A DNA stretch of 59,050 bases from JARBUG01 sp035628915 (GCA_035628915.1 DASPIW010000010.1:1-59050); one strand, 5' to 3'; positions 24,760 through 33,468 are shown, numbered from the stretch's first letter. Notes: generated by a model not told the origin, from the sequence alone. A program made the numbers and translations.

Positions 24760-25416
24760 ATGAGAAAGCTGATTGGAATCGCTCTGTCCGTGACCCTGGC
24801 TCTCGGTGCCGCCCTGTTTGCCCTGCCGAAGCCCGCTCAGGCCCACTGCGACAACGTCAATGGCCCCGTGGTTTCCGCTGCTCGCCAGGCGCTCGAAGCC
24901 GGCGACGCCACACTGATCCTGCCCTACATCAAGGCAACAGACGAAGCCGAGCTGTCGGCAGCCTTCGACCACGCGCTGAAAGTCCGCCGGCTCGGGGGCG
25001 AGGCGCAGGCGCTGGCTGACCAGTTCTTCTTCGAAACCGCAGTTCGGCTGCACCGGCAGGGGGAAGGCGCCGCCTACACCGGACTCAAGTATGAAGATGA
25101 CTACGGTCCGGCGCTGCACGCCGCCGAGGAAGCGTTAGCAACCGGCAAGACCAAGGACGTGGAGGCGGTGCTCGACGAAACGATCGCTAAGGGTTTGGCG
25201 GCGAAGTACCACGCCGTGCTGGAGGCCAGGGAGCGTGCCGCCACCCAAGGCACCGTGGAGGCCGACCGCGAGCGGGTCGAGGCCGAACTGCTTTACCAGA
25301 TCTACGTCCATGAGATCTACCTGGCGGCTGCCGGCGCGGCGCCCCACGGCGAAGGCGGCACGGCCGGCCACCAGCACGGCGCCGGCGCCCAGCCGGAAGA
25401 GCAGATCACGCCCTGA
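24760..25416 (+). CDS. Exported DUF6448-family protein
   Basis: A 218-residue protein with a Sec signal peptide (cleavage likely after PAQA, residue 27) and a mature part starting HCDNVNGPVVSAARQALEAGD. Family features are LPYIKATDEAELSAAFDHAL, FFETAVRLHRQGEGAAYTGLK and the C-terminal helix ELLYQIYVHEIYLAA. The final 25 residues are histidine- and glycine-rich (PHGEGGTAGHQHGAG), which may bind metal. AAGGAGGG precedes ATG 24760. Its role is unknown. Confidence 0.8.
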   Translation: MRKLIGIALSVTLALGAALFALPKPAQAHCDNVNGPVVSAARQALEAGDATLILPYIKATDEAELSAAFDHALKVRRLGGEAQALADQFFFETAVRLHRQGEGAAYTGLKYEDDYGPALHAAEEALATGKTKDVEAVLDETIAKGLAAKYHAVLEARERAATQGTVEADRERVEAELLYQIYVHEIYLAAAGAAPHGEGGTAGHQHGAGAQPEEQITP

Positions 25417-25425
25417 AGAATCACT

Positions 25426-25459
25426 GAGGTCCCCGTGGGCTGCAAACCACGGGGACCTC
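25426..25459 (+). terminator. Terminator after the DUF6448 gene
   Basis: A perfect 13-bp stem (GAGGTCCCCGTGG / CCACGGGGACCTC) 9 nt after the stop codon, without a U-tract. Confidence 0.65.
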
Positions 25460-25525
25460 GGGCGCATGTTCATTGCGTTGGATGTGGTGTGGGCAAGGCG
25501 GACGGCATAGCCGCCCGCCCGTCTG

Positions 25526-25714
25526 CTACCGGCTTCCGCCGGGATGATCCGGCTCGAAGGTCTTGACCCAGACCGTCGGCTTGCCCGTTTTGGGGTCTGC
25601 CCGGAACGTGTCGCCCGGCACGTACGTCCAGGTCTCACGGCTGTCGCTGGCCCGATAGGTGCCGATCTCTTCAACCCGCTGTCCCGTGTGGCCGCGCGGC
25701 GTGTTGGAACCCAA
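25526..25714 (-). CDS. YjzC-like small protein
   Basis: A 62-residue soluble protein: GHTGQRVEEIGTYR, then ETWTYVPGDTFRADPKTGKP and a short tail. The order of a G-xY segment followed by a hydrophilic GDTFP/R motif resembles YjzC proteins of Bacillus, whose function is unknown. The start is TTG 25714, 7 nt after GGAGGTGG. It lies downstream of gapB on the same strand, separated by a terminator hairpin. Confidence 0.6.
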   Translation of the reverse strand: MGSNTPRGHTGQRVEEIGTYRASDSRETWTYVPGDTFRADPKTGKPTVWVKTFEPDHPGGSR

Positions 25715-25756
25715 CTGTCAACCACCTCCGCGCGTTAGTCTGCACACATAAATAGA

Positions 25757-25781
25757 GCCGCCGTTGCTAATGCACGGCGGC
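25757..25781. terminator. Terminator hairpin between gapB and the YjzC-like gene
   Basis: A stem GCCGCCGT / ACGGCGGC with a 9-nt loop. The U-tract is better on the plus strand (AGTTTTTG), but its position just after gapB suggests it ends that leftward transcript. Confidence 0.65.
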
Positions 25782-25789
25782 AGTTTTTG

Positions 25790-26833
25790 TCAGTCTGCAG
25801 CTTCCATCATACGGGCGGGATGGCCGGCTGCCAGCGAGCGGGCCAGCAGGGCGGCGAGATCGACGACCCGGCAGGAATAGCCCCATTCATTATCATACCA
25901 GGCAATCACTTTAACCATGTTATCGGTTCCGACCATCGTCGAGAGCCCGTCGACGATGGACGAGTGATCGTCGCCCCGAAAGTCGCTGGAGACAAGCGGC
26001 TCGTCGGTGTACCCGAGAATGCCTTTATACGGCCCTTCGGCCGCTTCGCGGAAGAGGGCGTTCACTTCGGCGGCCGTAGCCGGCTGCTCGAGACGCGCCA
26101 CCAAGTCGACGACGGAGACATCCGGCGTGGGCACCCGCAGGGCGAAGCCGTTCAGCTTGCCCGACAGCTCCGGCAGGACCTGAGCCACGGCTCGGGCGGC
26201 GCCCGTGGTGGTGGGGATGATGGACTGCGCGGCGCCCCGGGCGCGCCGCGGGTCTTTGTGGGGATTATCCAGGATATTCTGGTCGTTGGTGTAGGCGTGG
26301 ACGGTGGTCATGAGCCCGCTGACGATGCCATACTTCCGGTGCAGCAGCTTGGCAACGGGCGCCAGGCAGTTGGTGGTGCAGGATGCGGCGGCGACTACGT
26401 CGTGGTGTGCAGGGTCATAGGCTTCATCGTTTACACCGACCACGACAGTCACGTCCGCATCTTTGGAGGCGGTGGTGATGACGACCTTGCGGGCGCCGCT
26501 GGCGATATGCAGGGCGGCCTTCTCGCGCTCCTTGAACTTGCCCGTGGCCTCGACAACGATGTCGACGTTCAGCTCCCGCCAGGGGAGCTTGGCGGCGTCT
26601 CGTTCGTGGACCAGTTGGACTCTCTGGCCATTGATGATCAGCGCATCCGGCTCTGTCTCGATGGTGCCTTCAAAGCGGCCGTGTGTGGTGTCGTACCTGA
26701 GCAGGTGAGCCAGGGTCGCAGCATCATACGAAGCATTAATGGCCACAAGCGTGAGATCGGGATTGCCGATTGCCCGGCGGCAGACCATGCGACCAATGCG
26801 ACCAAAGCCGTTGATGGCCAGGTTCGCCTTCAC
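25790..26833 (-). CDS. gapB: Glyceraldehyde-3-phosphate dehydrogenase, GapB-like
   Basis: A 347-residue phosphorylating GAPDH. INGFGRIGRMVCRRA opens the nucleotide domain, SCTTNCLAP carries the catalytic cysteine and WYDNEWGYSCR closes the protein. The segment INASYDAATLAHLLRYDTTHG follows the GapB pattern of Bacillus, whose enzyme prefers NADP and works in gluconeogenesis. GapA enzymes usually have Asp in this loop. GTG 26833 lies 9 nt after GGGAGGT. Two operator-like palindromes lie upstream. A gluconeogenic role is inference. Confidence 0.93.
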   Translation of the reverse strand: MKANLAINGFGRIGRMVCRRAIGNPDLTLVAINASYDAATLAHLLRYDTTHGRFEGTIETEPDALIINGQRVQLVHERDAAKLPWRELNVDIVVEATGKFKEREKAALHIASGARKVVITTASKDADVTVVVGVNDEAYDPAHHDVVAAASCTTNCLAPVAKLLHRKYGIVSGLMTTVHAYTNDQNILDNPHKDPRRARGAAQSIIPTTTGAARAVAQVLPELSGKLNGFALRVPTPDVSVVDLVARLEQPATAAEVNALFREAAEGPYKGILGYTDEPLVSSDFRGDDHSSIVDGLSTMVGTDNMVKVIAWYDNEWGYSCRVVDLAALLARSLAAGHPARMMEAAD

Positions 26834-26901
26834 TTGAAACAAACCTCCCGCAGCCCGGCGCACATGAGCGCCGTCAATTTGAATCGTCCCGCTACTTCAG
26901 G

Positions 26902-26928
26902 TTAGCACGGAGGTCGTGATAGTGCTAA
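26902..26928. promoter_or_regulatory. Inverted repeat TTAGCAC-N13-GTGCTAA, CIRCE-like
   Basis: Perfect 7-bp arms separated by 13 nt, between gapB and the divergent BTAD regulator. Arm sequence and spacing match the heat-shock CIRCE element (TTAGCACTC-N9-GAGTGCTAA) except for its two innermost base pairs. It may bind HrcA or an unrelated regulator. Confidence 0.5.
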
Positions 26929-26968
26929 TCAATATCGCCAATCCGACCGATAGATTACGGTAATGGAG

Positions 26969-26986
26969 TTGTGAACGAACTCACAG
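26969..26986. promoter_or_regulatory. Rex- or Crp-type operator
   Basis: TTGTGAACGAACTCACAG. It fits the Rex consensus (TTGTGAA-N4-TTCACAA) in 12 of 14 arm positions and also contains a perfect TGTGA-N6-TCACA. It sits between gapB and the BTAD regulator; NADH-sensing by Rex would suit a GAPDH gene. Confidence 0.45.
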
Positions 26987-27072
26987 GTACCCGCCATTTT
27001 TGTGCGGCCACTGCATGCAGGGAGGATTTCCGGAGCCAGCCGGACAATTCTCACGGTTGGGGGGTGCTGCGC

Positions 27073-27846
27073 GTGGCTGAGTTGGAGATCTGCCTGCTCG
27101 GGCCTTTTGAAGTCTGCTGGGATTTCGTCCCGGTGGCGCCGTCGGCGTGGCGCAATCCGCTCGCGGCGAAGCTGCTGAAAATTGTCCTGGTCATGCGCCC
27201 CGACCGGGTGTCGTCGGAGGATGCCTGCCGCTGGCTGGGGGGCGGTACGAAGCCTCAGGACCTGCCGGCGCTGGTCGATCACGTGTGCCGCGTGCTGAAG
27301 CCGGCTGCCGCCCTGTACCTGGAGGACGGGCAGCTGCGCTTTGAGCCGGGCGCCAAGTGCTGGATCGACCTTGACGCCATGCAGGAGCATTACCGGGCGG
27401 GCCTGCGGGCTGCAGCCCGAGGCGAGATGTTCCCGGCCATTCTTGCCTTCCAGGAAGCTGATGCGCTCTACCAGGGCGCCCTGCTCGAAGAGCTGAACGA
27501 ACCCTGGGTGGCCACGGCCCGCCGGGGAGCGCGGGAGCTCTATACAGAGATTCTGGACCGGCTCGCGGAGGGGCATGCGGTACTGTCCCGGTATCAGGAT
27601 GCGGTAGGGTTCTGCCACAAGGCGCTGTCCCATGATCCGCTGCGGGAGAAGACATATCAGCGGATGATGGTCTATTACTATTATCTGGGCGACCTGCCCG
27701 GGGCGGCGGAGGCTTACCACGCCTGCCGCGAGGCCATCATGGGCGCAGGGCGCCGGGTCAGTGCCGAAACAGAAGCGCTATGGGGGACGCTCTCTCGCTG
27801 TGAGCTGCCTGGCCACGAGGCGGCTGCAGGGCGGCAGGACGGGTAA
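27073..27846 (+). CDS. Transcriptional regulator with bacterial transcriptional activation (BTAD) domain
   Basis: About 257 residues. The N-terminal part (ELEICLLGPFEVCWD, residues 3-90) resembles the winged-helix domain of SARP-like regulators. Residues about 110-240 form the helical, TPR-like BTAD (DLDAMQEHYRAGLR, GALLEELNEPWVATAR, DPLREKTYQRMMVYYYYLGD). No ATPase domain follows, so it is a short form. GTG 27073 is chosen because the family consensus begins there; an in-frame GTG at 26971 lies inside the upstream palindrome. Its targets are unknown; the divergent gapB is a candidate. Confidence 0.8.
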   Translation: MAELEICLLGPFEVCWDFVPVAPSAWRNPLAAKLLKIVLVMRPDRVSSEDACRWLGGGTKPQDLPALVDHVCRVLKPAAALYLEDGQLRFEPGAKCWIDLDAMQEHYRAGLRAAARGEMFPAILAFQEADALYQGALLEELNEPWVATARRGARELYTEILDRLAEGHAVLSRYQDAVGFCHKALSHDPLREKTYQRMMVYYYYLGDLPGAAEAYHACREAIMGAGRRVSAETEALWGTLSRCELPGHEAAAGRQDG

Positions 27847-27881
27847 GCAGCCACCTCTGCCTGCTTGAGGAGGAATCAGCC

Positions 27882-28300
27882 ATGGCCCCTGTGTATACGC
27901 TGCCATACTGCCGGTTCTTTTCCCTGGAAGAAGTCGTTCCGGGGGTCTTTGCCGCGACCGCGCGGCCCGGTGTGAGCACGGGCGCCCCGTGACGTATGTC
28001 ATCACCAATATGACGCACGGCGATGCCGACCGGTGGCTCGACACGCTCGCGCGTCCTGGCGCTGAATCTGCGGTGCGCGGTGCCCGGCCACGGGCCCGTG
28101 GGTACCAAGGAGGATATTTCGGCGCTCGCCCAGTACATCCGGGATATGAAGGATTTCGTGAGCGAGCTGGCCTGCAGCGGGGCGACGCCTGAAAGGCGGC
28201 GGTGGTACCGGTGCCCGCGGCGTACGAAGAGTGGGCCGAAGTGCGCTTCTTCCGAAAGAGCGTCAGTGAGCTGTACGCCCAGCTTTCCGTTCCGTCTTGA
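27882..28300 (+). pseudogene. Remnant of a metallo-beta-lactamase-fold hydrolase
   Basis: An intact start (GAGGAGGAA before ATG 27882) gives MAPVYTLPYCRFFSLEEVVPGVFAA and then stops at 27992. Downstream, in changing frames, are HGDADRWLDTLA, LRCAVPGHGPVGTKEDISAL and finally PVPAAYEEWAEVRFFRKSV to 28300. This is the order of a metallo-hydrolase, but the central part with the HxHxDH metal site is deleted and at least two frameshifts remain. Confidence 0.8.
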
Positions 28301-28313
28301 TCCGGCCCCGCGG

Positions 28314-28342
28314 TTCTAGCACATAGGCAGCCTGGATACACT
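28314..28342 (+). promoter_or_regulatory. Possible promoter of the lpdA-bkd genes
   Basis: TTCTAG, a 17-nt spacer and TACACT, 41 nt before the lpdA start. The -35 box matches the consensus poorly. Confidence 0.35.
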
Positions 28343-28382
28343 TTACTCTGTCTTTCCAGCGAAGGGAGTCACGAACCCGAAC

Positions 28383-29798
28383 ATGTCTACTTTTGATGTT
28401 GTAGTGCTCGGCGGTGGAACGGGCGGTTACGTTGCGGCGATCCGTGGTGCGCAGTTGGGGCTGAAAGTGGCGGTGGTCGAGAAAGACAAGGTGGGCGGCA
28501 CCTGCCTGCACCGGGGCTGCATTCCCAGTAAGGCCTTCCTGCGCAGCGCAGAGCTGCTGCACACGTTCAAGCGGGCCAAGGAGTTCGGCCTGAGCGCCGA
28601 GTCCGTCGGCTTCGACTTCAGCGCCATCTTTGCCCGCAAAGAGAAGATCGTCGGCAATCTGCACAAAGGCGTCCAGGCCCTGCTGAAGAAGAACGGCGTG
28701 ACGGTGATCGAGGGGACCGGCGCCCTGGTGCCGCCCAGCATCTTCTCGCCGAACGGCCTGGTATCGGTGATGACCGCAGCCGGCCAGCAGGAACTGCTCG
28801 AACCCGAGAAGATCATCCTCGCGACGGGCTCCCGGCCCAAGACGATGGGCATTGCCACCGACCCCCACCACGTCATGACCTCCGACGATGCCCTGATGCG
28901 CCAGTCGCTGCCCAAGAGCGCTATCATCATCGGGGCGGGCGTCATCGGGATGGAATGGGCCAGCCTCTACAACGATTTCGGCGTTGAAGTGACGGTGCTC
29001 GAGTTCCTGCCCCGCATTCTGCCCACGGAAGATGAAGAGGTTGCGGCGGAACTCGAGAAGCTGGCGAAGCGCCGCAAAATCAACATCATCACCGGGGCGG
29101 CGGTGGATCCGGCCTCGGTCAAGGTGGAGAACGGCGAAGCCAGCCTGAACGCGACAATAAATGGCGAAGTGCGCCGGTTCAGCGCCGAAGTAGTGTTGAT
29201 CTCCGTCGGACGTGAGCCGGTTACCCAGGGGATCGGTCTCGAAAACCGGGATAAGATCGTCTATAAGAGGGGCGGCTTTATCGAGACCGACGGATACTGC
29301 CGGACGGGCGACCCCAACATTTACGCAATCGGCGACGTGGCGGGCGGGGGCCTGGCACACGTGGCCTCGCACCAGGGCATCATCGCGATGGAACATATCA
29401 AGGGGCTCGATCCGCACGCCTTCGAGTTCCACAAGGTGCCAAAGTGTGTCTACACCCGGCCCGAAGTCGCCTCAGTGGGGTATACGGAGGCGGAGGCCCG
29501 GGAGAAAGGCTTTGAGGTCAAGGTCGGCAAGTTCCCGTTCCGGGTGATCGGCAAGGCGCAGGTCCATGGGGAGATCGACGGCTTTGCCAAGCTCGTGGCG
29601 GACGCCAAAACGGGCGATCTGCTGGGCGCCCACCTGATCGGGCCGGAGGTGACCAACTACATCTCCGAGGCCGGGCTGGCCATGGTCCTCAACGCCAGCG
29701 CATGGGAGATTGGCCAGACGATCCATCCGCACCCGACCCTCGCCGAGATCTTCGGTGAGGCGGCCCTGGCGGTGGACGGCCGGGCCATCCATATGTAA
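28383..29798 (+). CDS. lpdA: Dihydrolipoyl dehydrogenase (E3)
   Basis: A 471-residue flavoprotein that reoxidises dihydrolipoamide on E2 with NAD. FAD-binding GGGTGGYVAAIRGAQLG is followed by the redox disulfide GGTCLHRGCIPSK, the NAD-binding IIIGAGVIGMEWA, the second FAD contact NIYAIGDVAGG and the C-terminal active-site histidine pair in TIHPHPTLAE. The length is normal. ATG 28383 is about 13 nt after AGGGAG, a rather long spacing. It heads the branched-chain 2-oxoacid dehydrogenase gene group. Confidence 0.96.
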   Translation: MSTFDVVVLGGGTGGYVAAIRGAQLGLKVAVVEKDKVGGTCLHRGCIPSKAFLRSAELLHTFKRAKEFGLSAESVGFDFSAIFARKEKIVGNLHKGVQALLKKNGVTVIEGTGALVPPSIFSPNGLVSVMTAAGQQELLEPEKIILATGSRPKTMGIATDPHHVMTSDDALMRQSLPKSAIIIGAGVIGMEWASLYNDFGVEVTVLEFLPRILPTEDEEVAAELEKLAKRRKINIITGAAVDPASVKVENGEASLNATINGEVRRFSAEVVLISVGREPVTQGIGLENRDKIVYKRGGFIETDGYCRTGDPNIYAIGDVAGGGLAHVASHQGIIAMEHIKGLDPHAFEFHKVPKCVYTRPEVASVGYTEAEAREKGFEVKVGKFPFRVIGKAQVHGEIDGFAKLVADAKTGDLLGAHLIGPEVTNYISEAGLAMVLNASAWEIGQTIHPHPTLAEIFGEAALAVDGRAIHM

Positions 29799-29918
29799 GG
29801 AGAGAGGCGGATTCGTTGTTCGATCGGTTTCGAGTTTAGCCGGCCGAATGACGAAGCCGGCGAACGAAAGAGAGCCGATAGAGAGAAGATCCACAACCCT
29901 GGGGAGGGAAATAGCTAC

Positions 29919-30929
29919 GTGACGGCAAACACGCAGGCCCGGCACGAAGCACTGGGGCTGTCGCGCGAGCAGGTCGTAGAGATGTTCACCTACATGCTGC
30001 TCACGCGCCGCATGGATGAGCGTCTGTGGCTCCTGCAGCGCGGCGGCAAGATTCCGTTTGTCATCTCGCCGCAGGGGGCAGAGGCGGCGCAGGTGGGCGC
30101 GGCCTATGCCTTCCGGAAGGATCACGACTGGTTCACGCCATATTACCGCGATCTGGGCATCAACCTGGTCGCGGGCGTTACGCCCCGGGAGATCATGCTC
30201 GGGGCTTTCGCGCGCGCCGACTGCCCCGCTTCGGGCGGCAAGCAGATGCCCAGCCACTGGGGAAACCGGCCGCACAACGTGCTTTCGGGCTCCAGCCCCG
30301 TGACGACGCAGCTTCTGCACGCAGTGGGCATCGCGCAGGGCGCCCGCATGCGGGGCGACGACGTGGTCGTCTACACCTGCTGCGGCGAGGGCTCGTCGAA
30401 CCAGGGCGATTTCCACGAAGCGCTGAACTGGGCGGGCGTCCACAAGCTCCCCGTGATCTTCATGATTCAGAACAACGAATATGCCATTTCGGTCCCCCTG
30501 GAAAAGCAGGTTGCCGGCGGCTCGGTCGCCGCCCGCGGCCAGGGGTACGGCATTCCCGGCATCGAGGTGGACGGGACGGATTTGCTGGCCGTGTACGCGG
30601 CGTTCAAGGAGGCTCACGAGCGGGCCCGCCGGGGCGAAGGCCCCAGCCTGATCGAGGCGAAGTGCATCCGCATTACATCCCACTCGTCGGATGATGACCA
30701 GCGGCGCTACCGCGATCCGGCGGAACTGGAAGCGCTGAAGGGACGGGACCCGCTGGCCCGAGCAGAAGCGTATTTGCTGGAGCAGGGTCTGGTTGACGAG
30801 GCCAGCCTCGAGGCGATGAACCGCAAGATCATGGCCCTGATCGACGACGCCACGGAGTGGGCGGAAGCGCAGCCCTACGCCCGCCCCGAGTTTGCGCTGA
30901 CCCACGTCTACGCGCCGGAGGAGGGGTAG
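29919..30929 (+). CDS. bkdAA: 2-oxoisovalerate dehydrogenase E1 component, alpha subunit
   Basis: Thiamine-diphosphate subunit of a branched-chain 2-oxoacid dehydrogenase. The ThDP motif runs from GEGSSNQGDFHEALN to IQNN. TSHSSDDDQRRYRDP is the phosphorylation-loop region typical of the branched-chain rather than the pyruvate enzyme. 336 residues, starting at GTG 29919 after GGGGAGGG. It is followed 7 nt later by the beta subunit. The 120-nt gap to lpdA shows no gene. Confidence 0.92.
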   Translation: MTANTQARHEALGLSREQVVEMFTYMLLTRRMDERLWLLQRGGKIPFVISPQGAEAAQVGAAYAFRKDHDWFTPYYRDLGINLVAGVTPREIMLGAFARADCPASGGKQMPSHWGNRPHNVLSGSSPVTTQLLHAVGIAQGARMRGDDVVVYTCCGEGSSNQGDFHEALNWAGVHKLPVIFMIQNNEYAISVPLEKQVAGGSVAARGQGYGIPGIEVDGTDLLAVYAAFKEAHERARRGEGPSLIEAKCIRITSHSSDDDQRRYRDPAELEALKGRDPLARAEAYLLEQGLVDEASLEAMNRKIMALIDDATEWAEAQPYARPEFALTHVYAPEEG

Positions 30930-30936
30930 GGCCGCC

Positions 30937-31920
30937 ATGGCAGTGCTCAACTTTTTGGAGTCCGTCCGGGAGACCCTGCGCCAGGAGATGCGGCGGGACC
31001 GCGACGTCTGGCTGGTGGGTGAAGACGTGGGCCGCAAGGGCGGCGTCTTCGGGGCGACGCTGGGGCTGTTTGACGAATTCGGCCCGGAACGGGTGCAGGA
31101 CAGCCCGCTGACCGAGTCGGCCATCGTGGGCGTGGGCATCGGGGCGGCACTGTACGGCACCAGGCCGGTCTGCGAGATCCAGTTCGCCGATTTTATCTTC
31201 CCGGCGTTTAACCAGATCATCTCCGAAGCTGCGAAGATGCGCTACCGGTCCAACTCAGCCTGGACGGTGCCCATGGTAATCCGGGCGCCGTTCGGGGGCG
31301 GCGTGCACGGGGGGCTGTATCACAGCCAGTCCGTGGAGCAGTACTTCACCAATACTGCGGGTTTGAAGGTGGTTGTTCCCAGCACCCCCTACGACGTGAA
31401 GGGCCTGCTGGCCGCGGCGGTGCGCGATCCGGACCCGGTGCTGTTCTTCGAGCACAAGGGGCTGTACCGCGCCGTGAAGGGCGAGGTGCCGGAGGAAGAT
31501 TACGTGATCCCCATCGGCAAGGCCGATGTGAAGCGGGACGGGTCGGATATTACGGTGATTACGTACGGCAAGGCGGTGCATTTTTGCCTGGAGGCGGCGG
31601 CGCAGTTGGAGAAGGAGGGGTACAGTGCGCTGGTGCTGGATCTCCGGACGCTCCTGCCGCTTGACCGGGAGGCGATTGTGGCCGCGGCCCGCAAGACGGG
31701 CAAGGTGCTGGTGGTCCACGAGGCTGGCAAGACCCACGGCATCGGGTCCGAGGTGTCGGCAATCATCGCTGAGGAGTGCCTCTTCGACCTGGACGCCCCC
31801 ATTGAGCGCCTCTGCGGACCCGATGTGCCCGCGATGCCATACGCCGGACCCATGGAGAAGTTCTTCATGCTGTCGCAGGAGAAATGCCTGGAGGCAATGC
31901 GGAAGTTGGCGCAGTACTAG
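30937..31920 (+). CDS. bkdAB: 2-oxoisovalerate dehydrogenase E1 component, beta subunit
   Basis: A 327-residue transketolase-like subunit that completes the E1 heterotetramer. It has VGEDVGRKGGVFGAT, QFADFIFPAFNQI, the active-site stretch GGGVHGGLYHSQS and the C-terminal LVVHEAGKTHGIGSEVSA. ATG 30937 follows GGAGGAGGGG. The E2 gene starts about 300 nt downstream after a structured spacer. Confidence 0.94.
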   Translation: MAVLNFLESVRETLRQEMRRDRDVWLVGEDVGRKGGVFGATLGLFDEFGPERVQDSPLTESAIVGVGIGAALYGTRPVCEIQFADFIFPAFNQIISEAAKMRYRSNSAWTVPMVIRAPFGGGVHGGLYHSQSVEQYFTNTAGLKVVVPSTPYDVKGLLAAAVRDPDPVLFFEHKGLYRAVKGEVPEEDYVIPIGKADVKRDGSDITVITYGKAVHFCLEAAAQLEKEGYSALVLDLRTLLPLDREAIVAAARKTGKVLVVHEAGKTHGIGSEVSAIIAEECLFDLDAPIERLCGPDVPAMPYAGPMEKFFMLSQEKCLEAMRKLAQY

Positions 31921-31996
31921 AAAGGCGCGGAATACGAGACTGGTCTGTCGCATCGGCCCTACAGCGGCACGAGCCGGCGGGCGGAGGGCCTGTCAT

Positions 31997-32177
31997 GGGC
32001 ACCTCCGCAGGGCCGTTTGAGTTGACGCCTACAGGCAGTTAGCCCCGCTACCACACGTGATCAGCCGTCGTCGGCGGTGCGTCCCTCAGAGAAGGTACCC
32101 TATGCCGGTTCCGACGACGGCGCTTGACCGAGGGCTTACTGCCTGTTGGCGGAGACTTGGGGCACAAGGGGGTGCCC
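31997..32177 (+). ncRNA. Candidate structured leader RNA or palindromic element before E2
   Basis: Nested complementary arms close on one another: GGGCACC (31997) with GGTGCCC (32171-32177); CGCC-T-ACAGGCAGT-T-AGCCC (32026-32045) with GGGCT-T-ACTGCCTGT-T-GGCG (32132-32151), an 18-bp helix interrupted only by two T-T mismatches; and the inner perfect 11-bp pair GCCGTCGTCGG (32064-32074) with CCGACGACGGC (32111-32121). It fills most of the E1beta-E2 gap and ends about 25 nt before the E2 ribosome site. No known riboswitch motif is recognised. Confidence 0.5.
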
Positions 32178-32217
32178 GTGGCAGGCCCGGAACCAGACTG
32201 CTGAGGGGAGTGACAAT

Positions 32218-33468
32218 ATGGAGATCAGAATGCCACAGCTAGGCGAGTCGGTCACCGAAGGCACGCTGGGCAAGTGGCTGGTCAAACCCGGCGAGGCCGT
32301 GAAGAAATATCAACCGATCGCCGAAGTGATTACCGACAAAGTGAACGCGGAGATTCCCGCCCCGGCGGACGGGGAGATCGCTGCGCTCGAGATTGCCGAA
32401 GGGACGACCGTGAAAGTCGGGACGCTGATCGCCCGCATGAACGCCGGCGGTGAGGCAGTCCCTGCTCCGGCCCCGGTCGCCGCCGTGGGGGCGGCGGTCA
32501 GACCGGCGGCCCTGTCCGGTGCCGCCGTAGCTGCAGTGGACGGGCCCAAGGGCGACGCAGCCGGGCGCTTCAGCCCGGCGGTGCTCAAGCTCGCCCAGGA
32601 GCACGCCATCGACCTGGGCCGGCTGACGGGCTCCGGCCTCGGCGGCCGGATCACCCGCAAGGACGTGGAGAACTACATCGCCGCGGGCACCGCGGCTGCC
32701 AGGCCGGCCCCCGCCCCGGCACCAGCCCCGGCGTACACCCCGCCCCCGGCGCCCCAGCCGCTGAATACCGACCAGGTCGTACCCGTCGACGCCGTCCGGC
32801 GCCGCATCGCCGAGAAGATGGTCCAGTCCAAGCACGAGGCGCCCCACGCCTGGACCATGCTCATGGTTGACGTCACCGGGCTGGTGAAGCTGAAGGAGCA
32901 GATGGGCGAAGAGTTCAAGCGCCGGGAGGGCATCAGCCTTTCGTACGTGCCTTTCTTCGTCAAGGCGGTCGTCGAGTCGCTGAAGGAGTTCCCGCTGGTC
33001 AATTCCCAGTGGGCGGGCGAGAGCATCATCATCAAGAAGGAGATCAACATCTCCATCGCGGTCGCCACGGAGACGGCCCTCGCGGTGCCGGTGATCAAGA
33101 ACGCCGACCGGCTCTCCATCGCGGGGCTGAACCACGCCGTGGCCGACCTGGCGGCCCGGGCCAGGGCCGGGAAGCTGACGCTGGACGACATCAGCGGCGG
33201 GACGTTTACCGTCAACAACACGGGTTACTTTGGCTCCTACATGTCGGCGCCCATCATCAACTACCCGCAGGCGGCGATCGTGGCCTTTGAGGCGATCACG
33301 AAGACGCCGGTGGTGCTGGAGAACGACGGCATCGCCATCCGCTCAATGATGAACATGTGCATGAGCCTGGACCATCGCATTCTCGATGGGCTGGTGGCGG
33401 GCAGGTTCTTGCAGGCGGTCAAGGCCAGGCTGCAGGGGTACGGACCGGGGAACGTAGCGTTGTACTAA
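32218..33468 (+). CDS. bkdB: Dihydrolipoamide acyltransferase (E2) of branched-chain 2-oxoacid dehydrogenase
   Basis: A 416-residue E2 core protein. Residues 1-76 are one lipoyl domain with the modified lysine in EVITDKVNAEI. An alanine/proline linker leads to the subunit-binding domain (residues about 118-155, FSPAVLKLAQEHAIDL to ITRKDVENYI). After a second proline-rich linker comes the catalytic domain (about 180-416) with the active-site motif SLDHRILDG near the end. ATG 32218 follows GAGGGGAG at 7 nt. With the E1 subunits and E3 encoded upstream, all parts of the complex are present. Confidence 0.95.
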   Translation: MEIRMPQLGESVTEGTLGKWLVKPGEAVKKYQPIAEVITDKVNAEIPAPADGEIAALEIAEGTTVKVGTLIARMNAGGEAVPAPAPVAAVGAAVRPAALSGAAVAAVDGPKGDAAGRFSPAVLKLAQEHAIDLGRLTGSGLGGRITRKDVENYIAAGTAAARPAPAPAPAPAYTPPPAPQPLNTDQVVPVDAVRRRIAEKMVQSKHEAPHAWTMLMVDVTGLVKLKEQMGEEFKRREGISLSYVPFFVKAVVESLKEFPLVNSQWAGESIIIKKEINISIAVATETALAVPVIKNADRLSIAGLNHAVADLAARARAGKLTLDDISGGTFTVNNTGYFGSYMSAPIINYPQAAIVAFEAITKTPVVLENDGIAIRSMMNMCMSLDHRILDGLVAGRFLQAVKARLQGYGPGNVALY

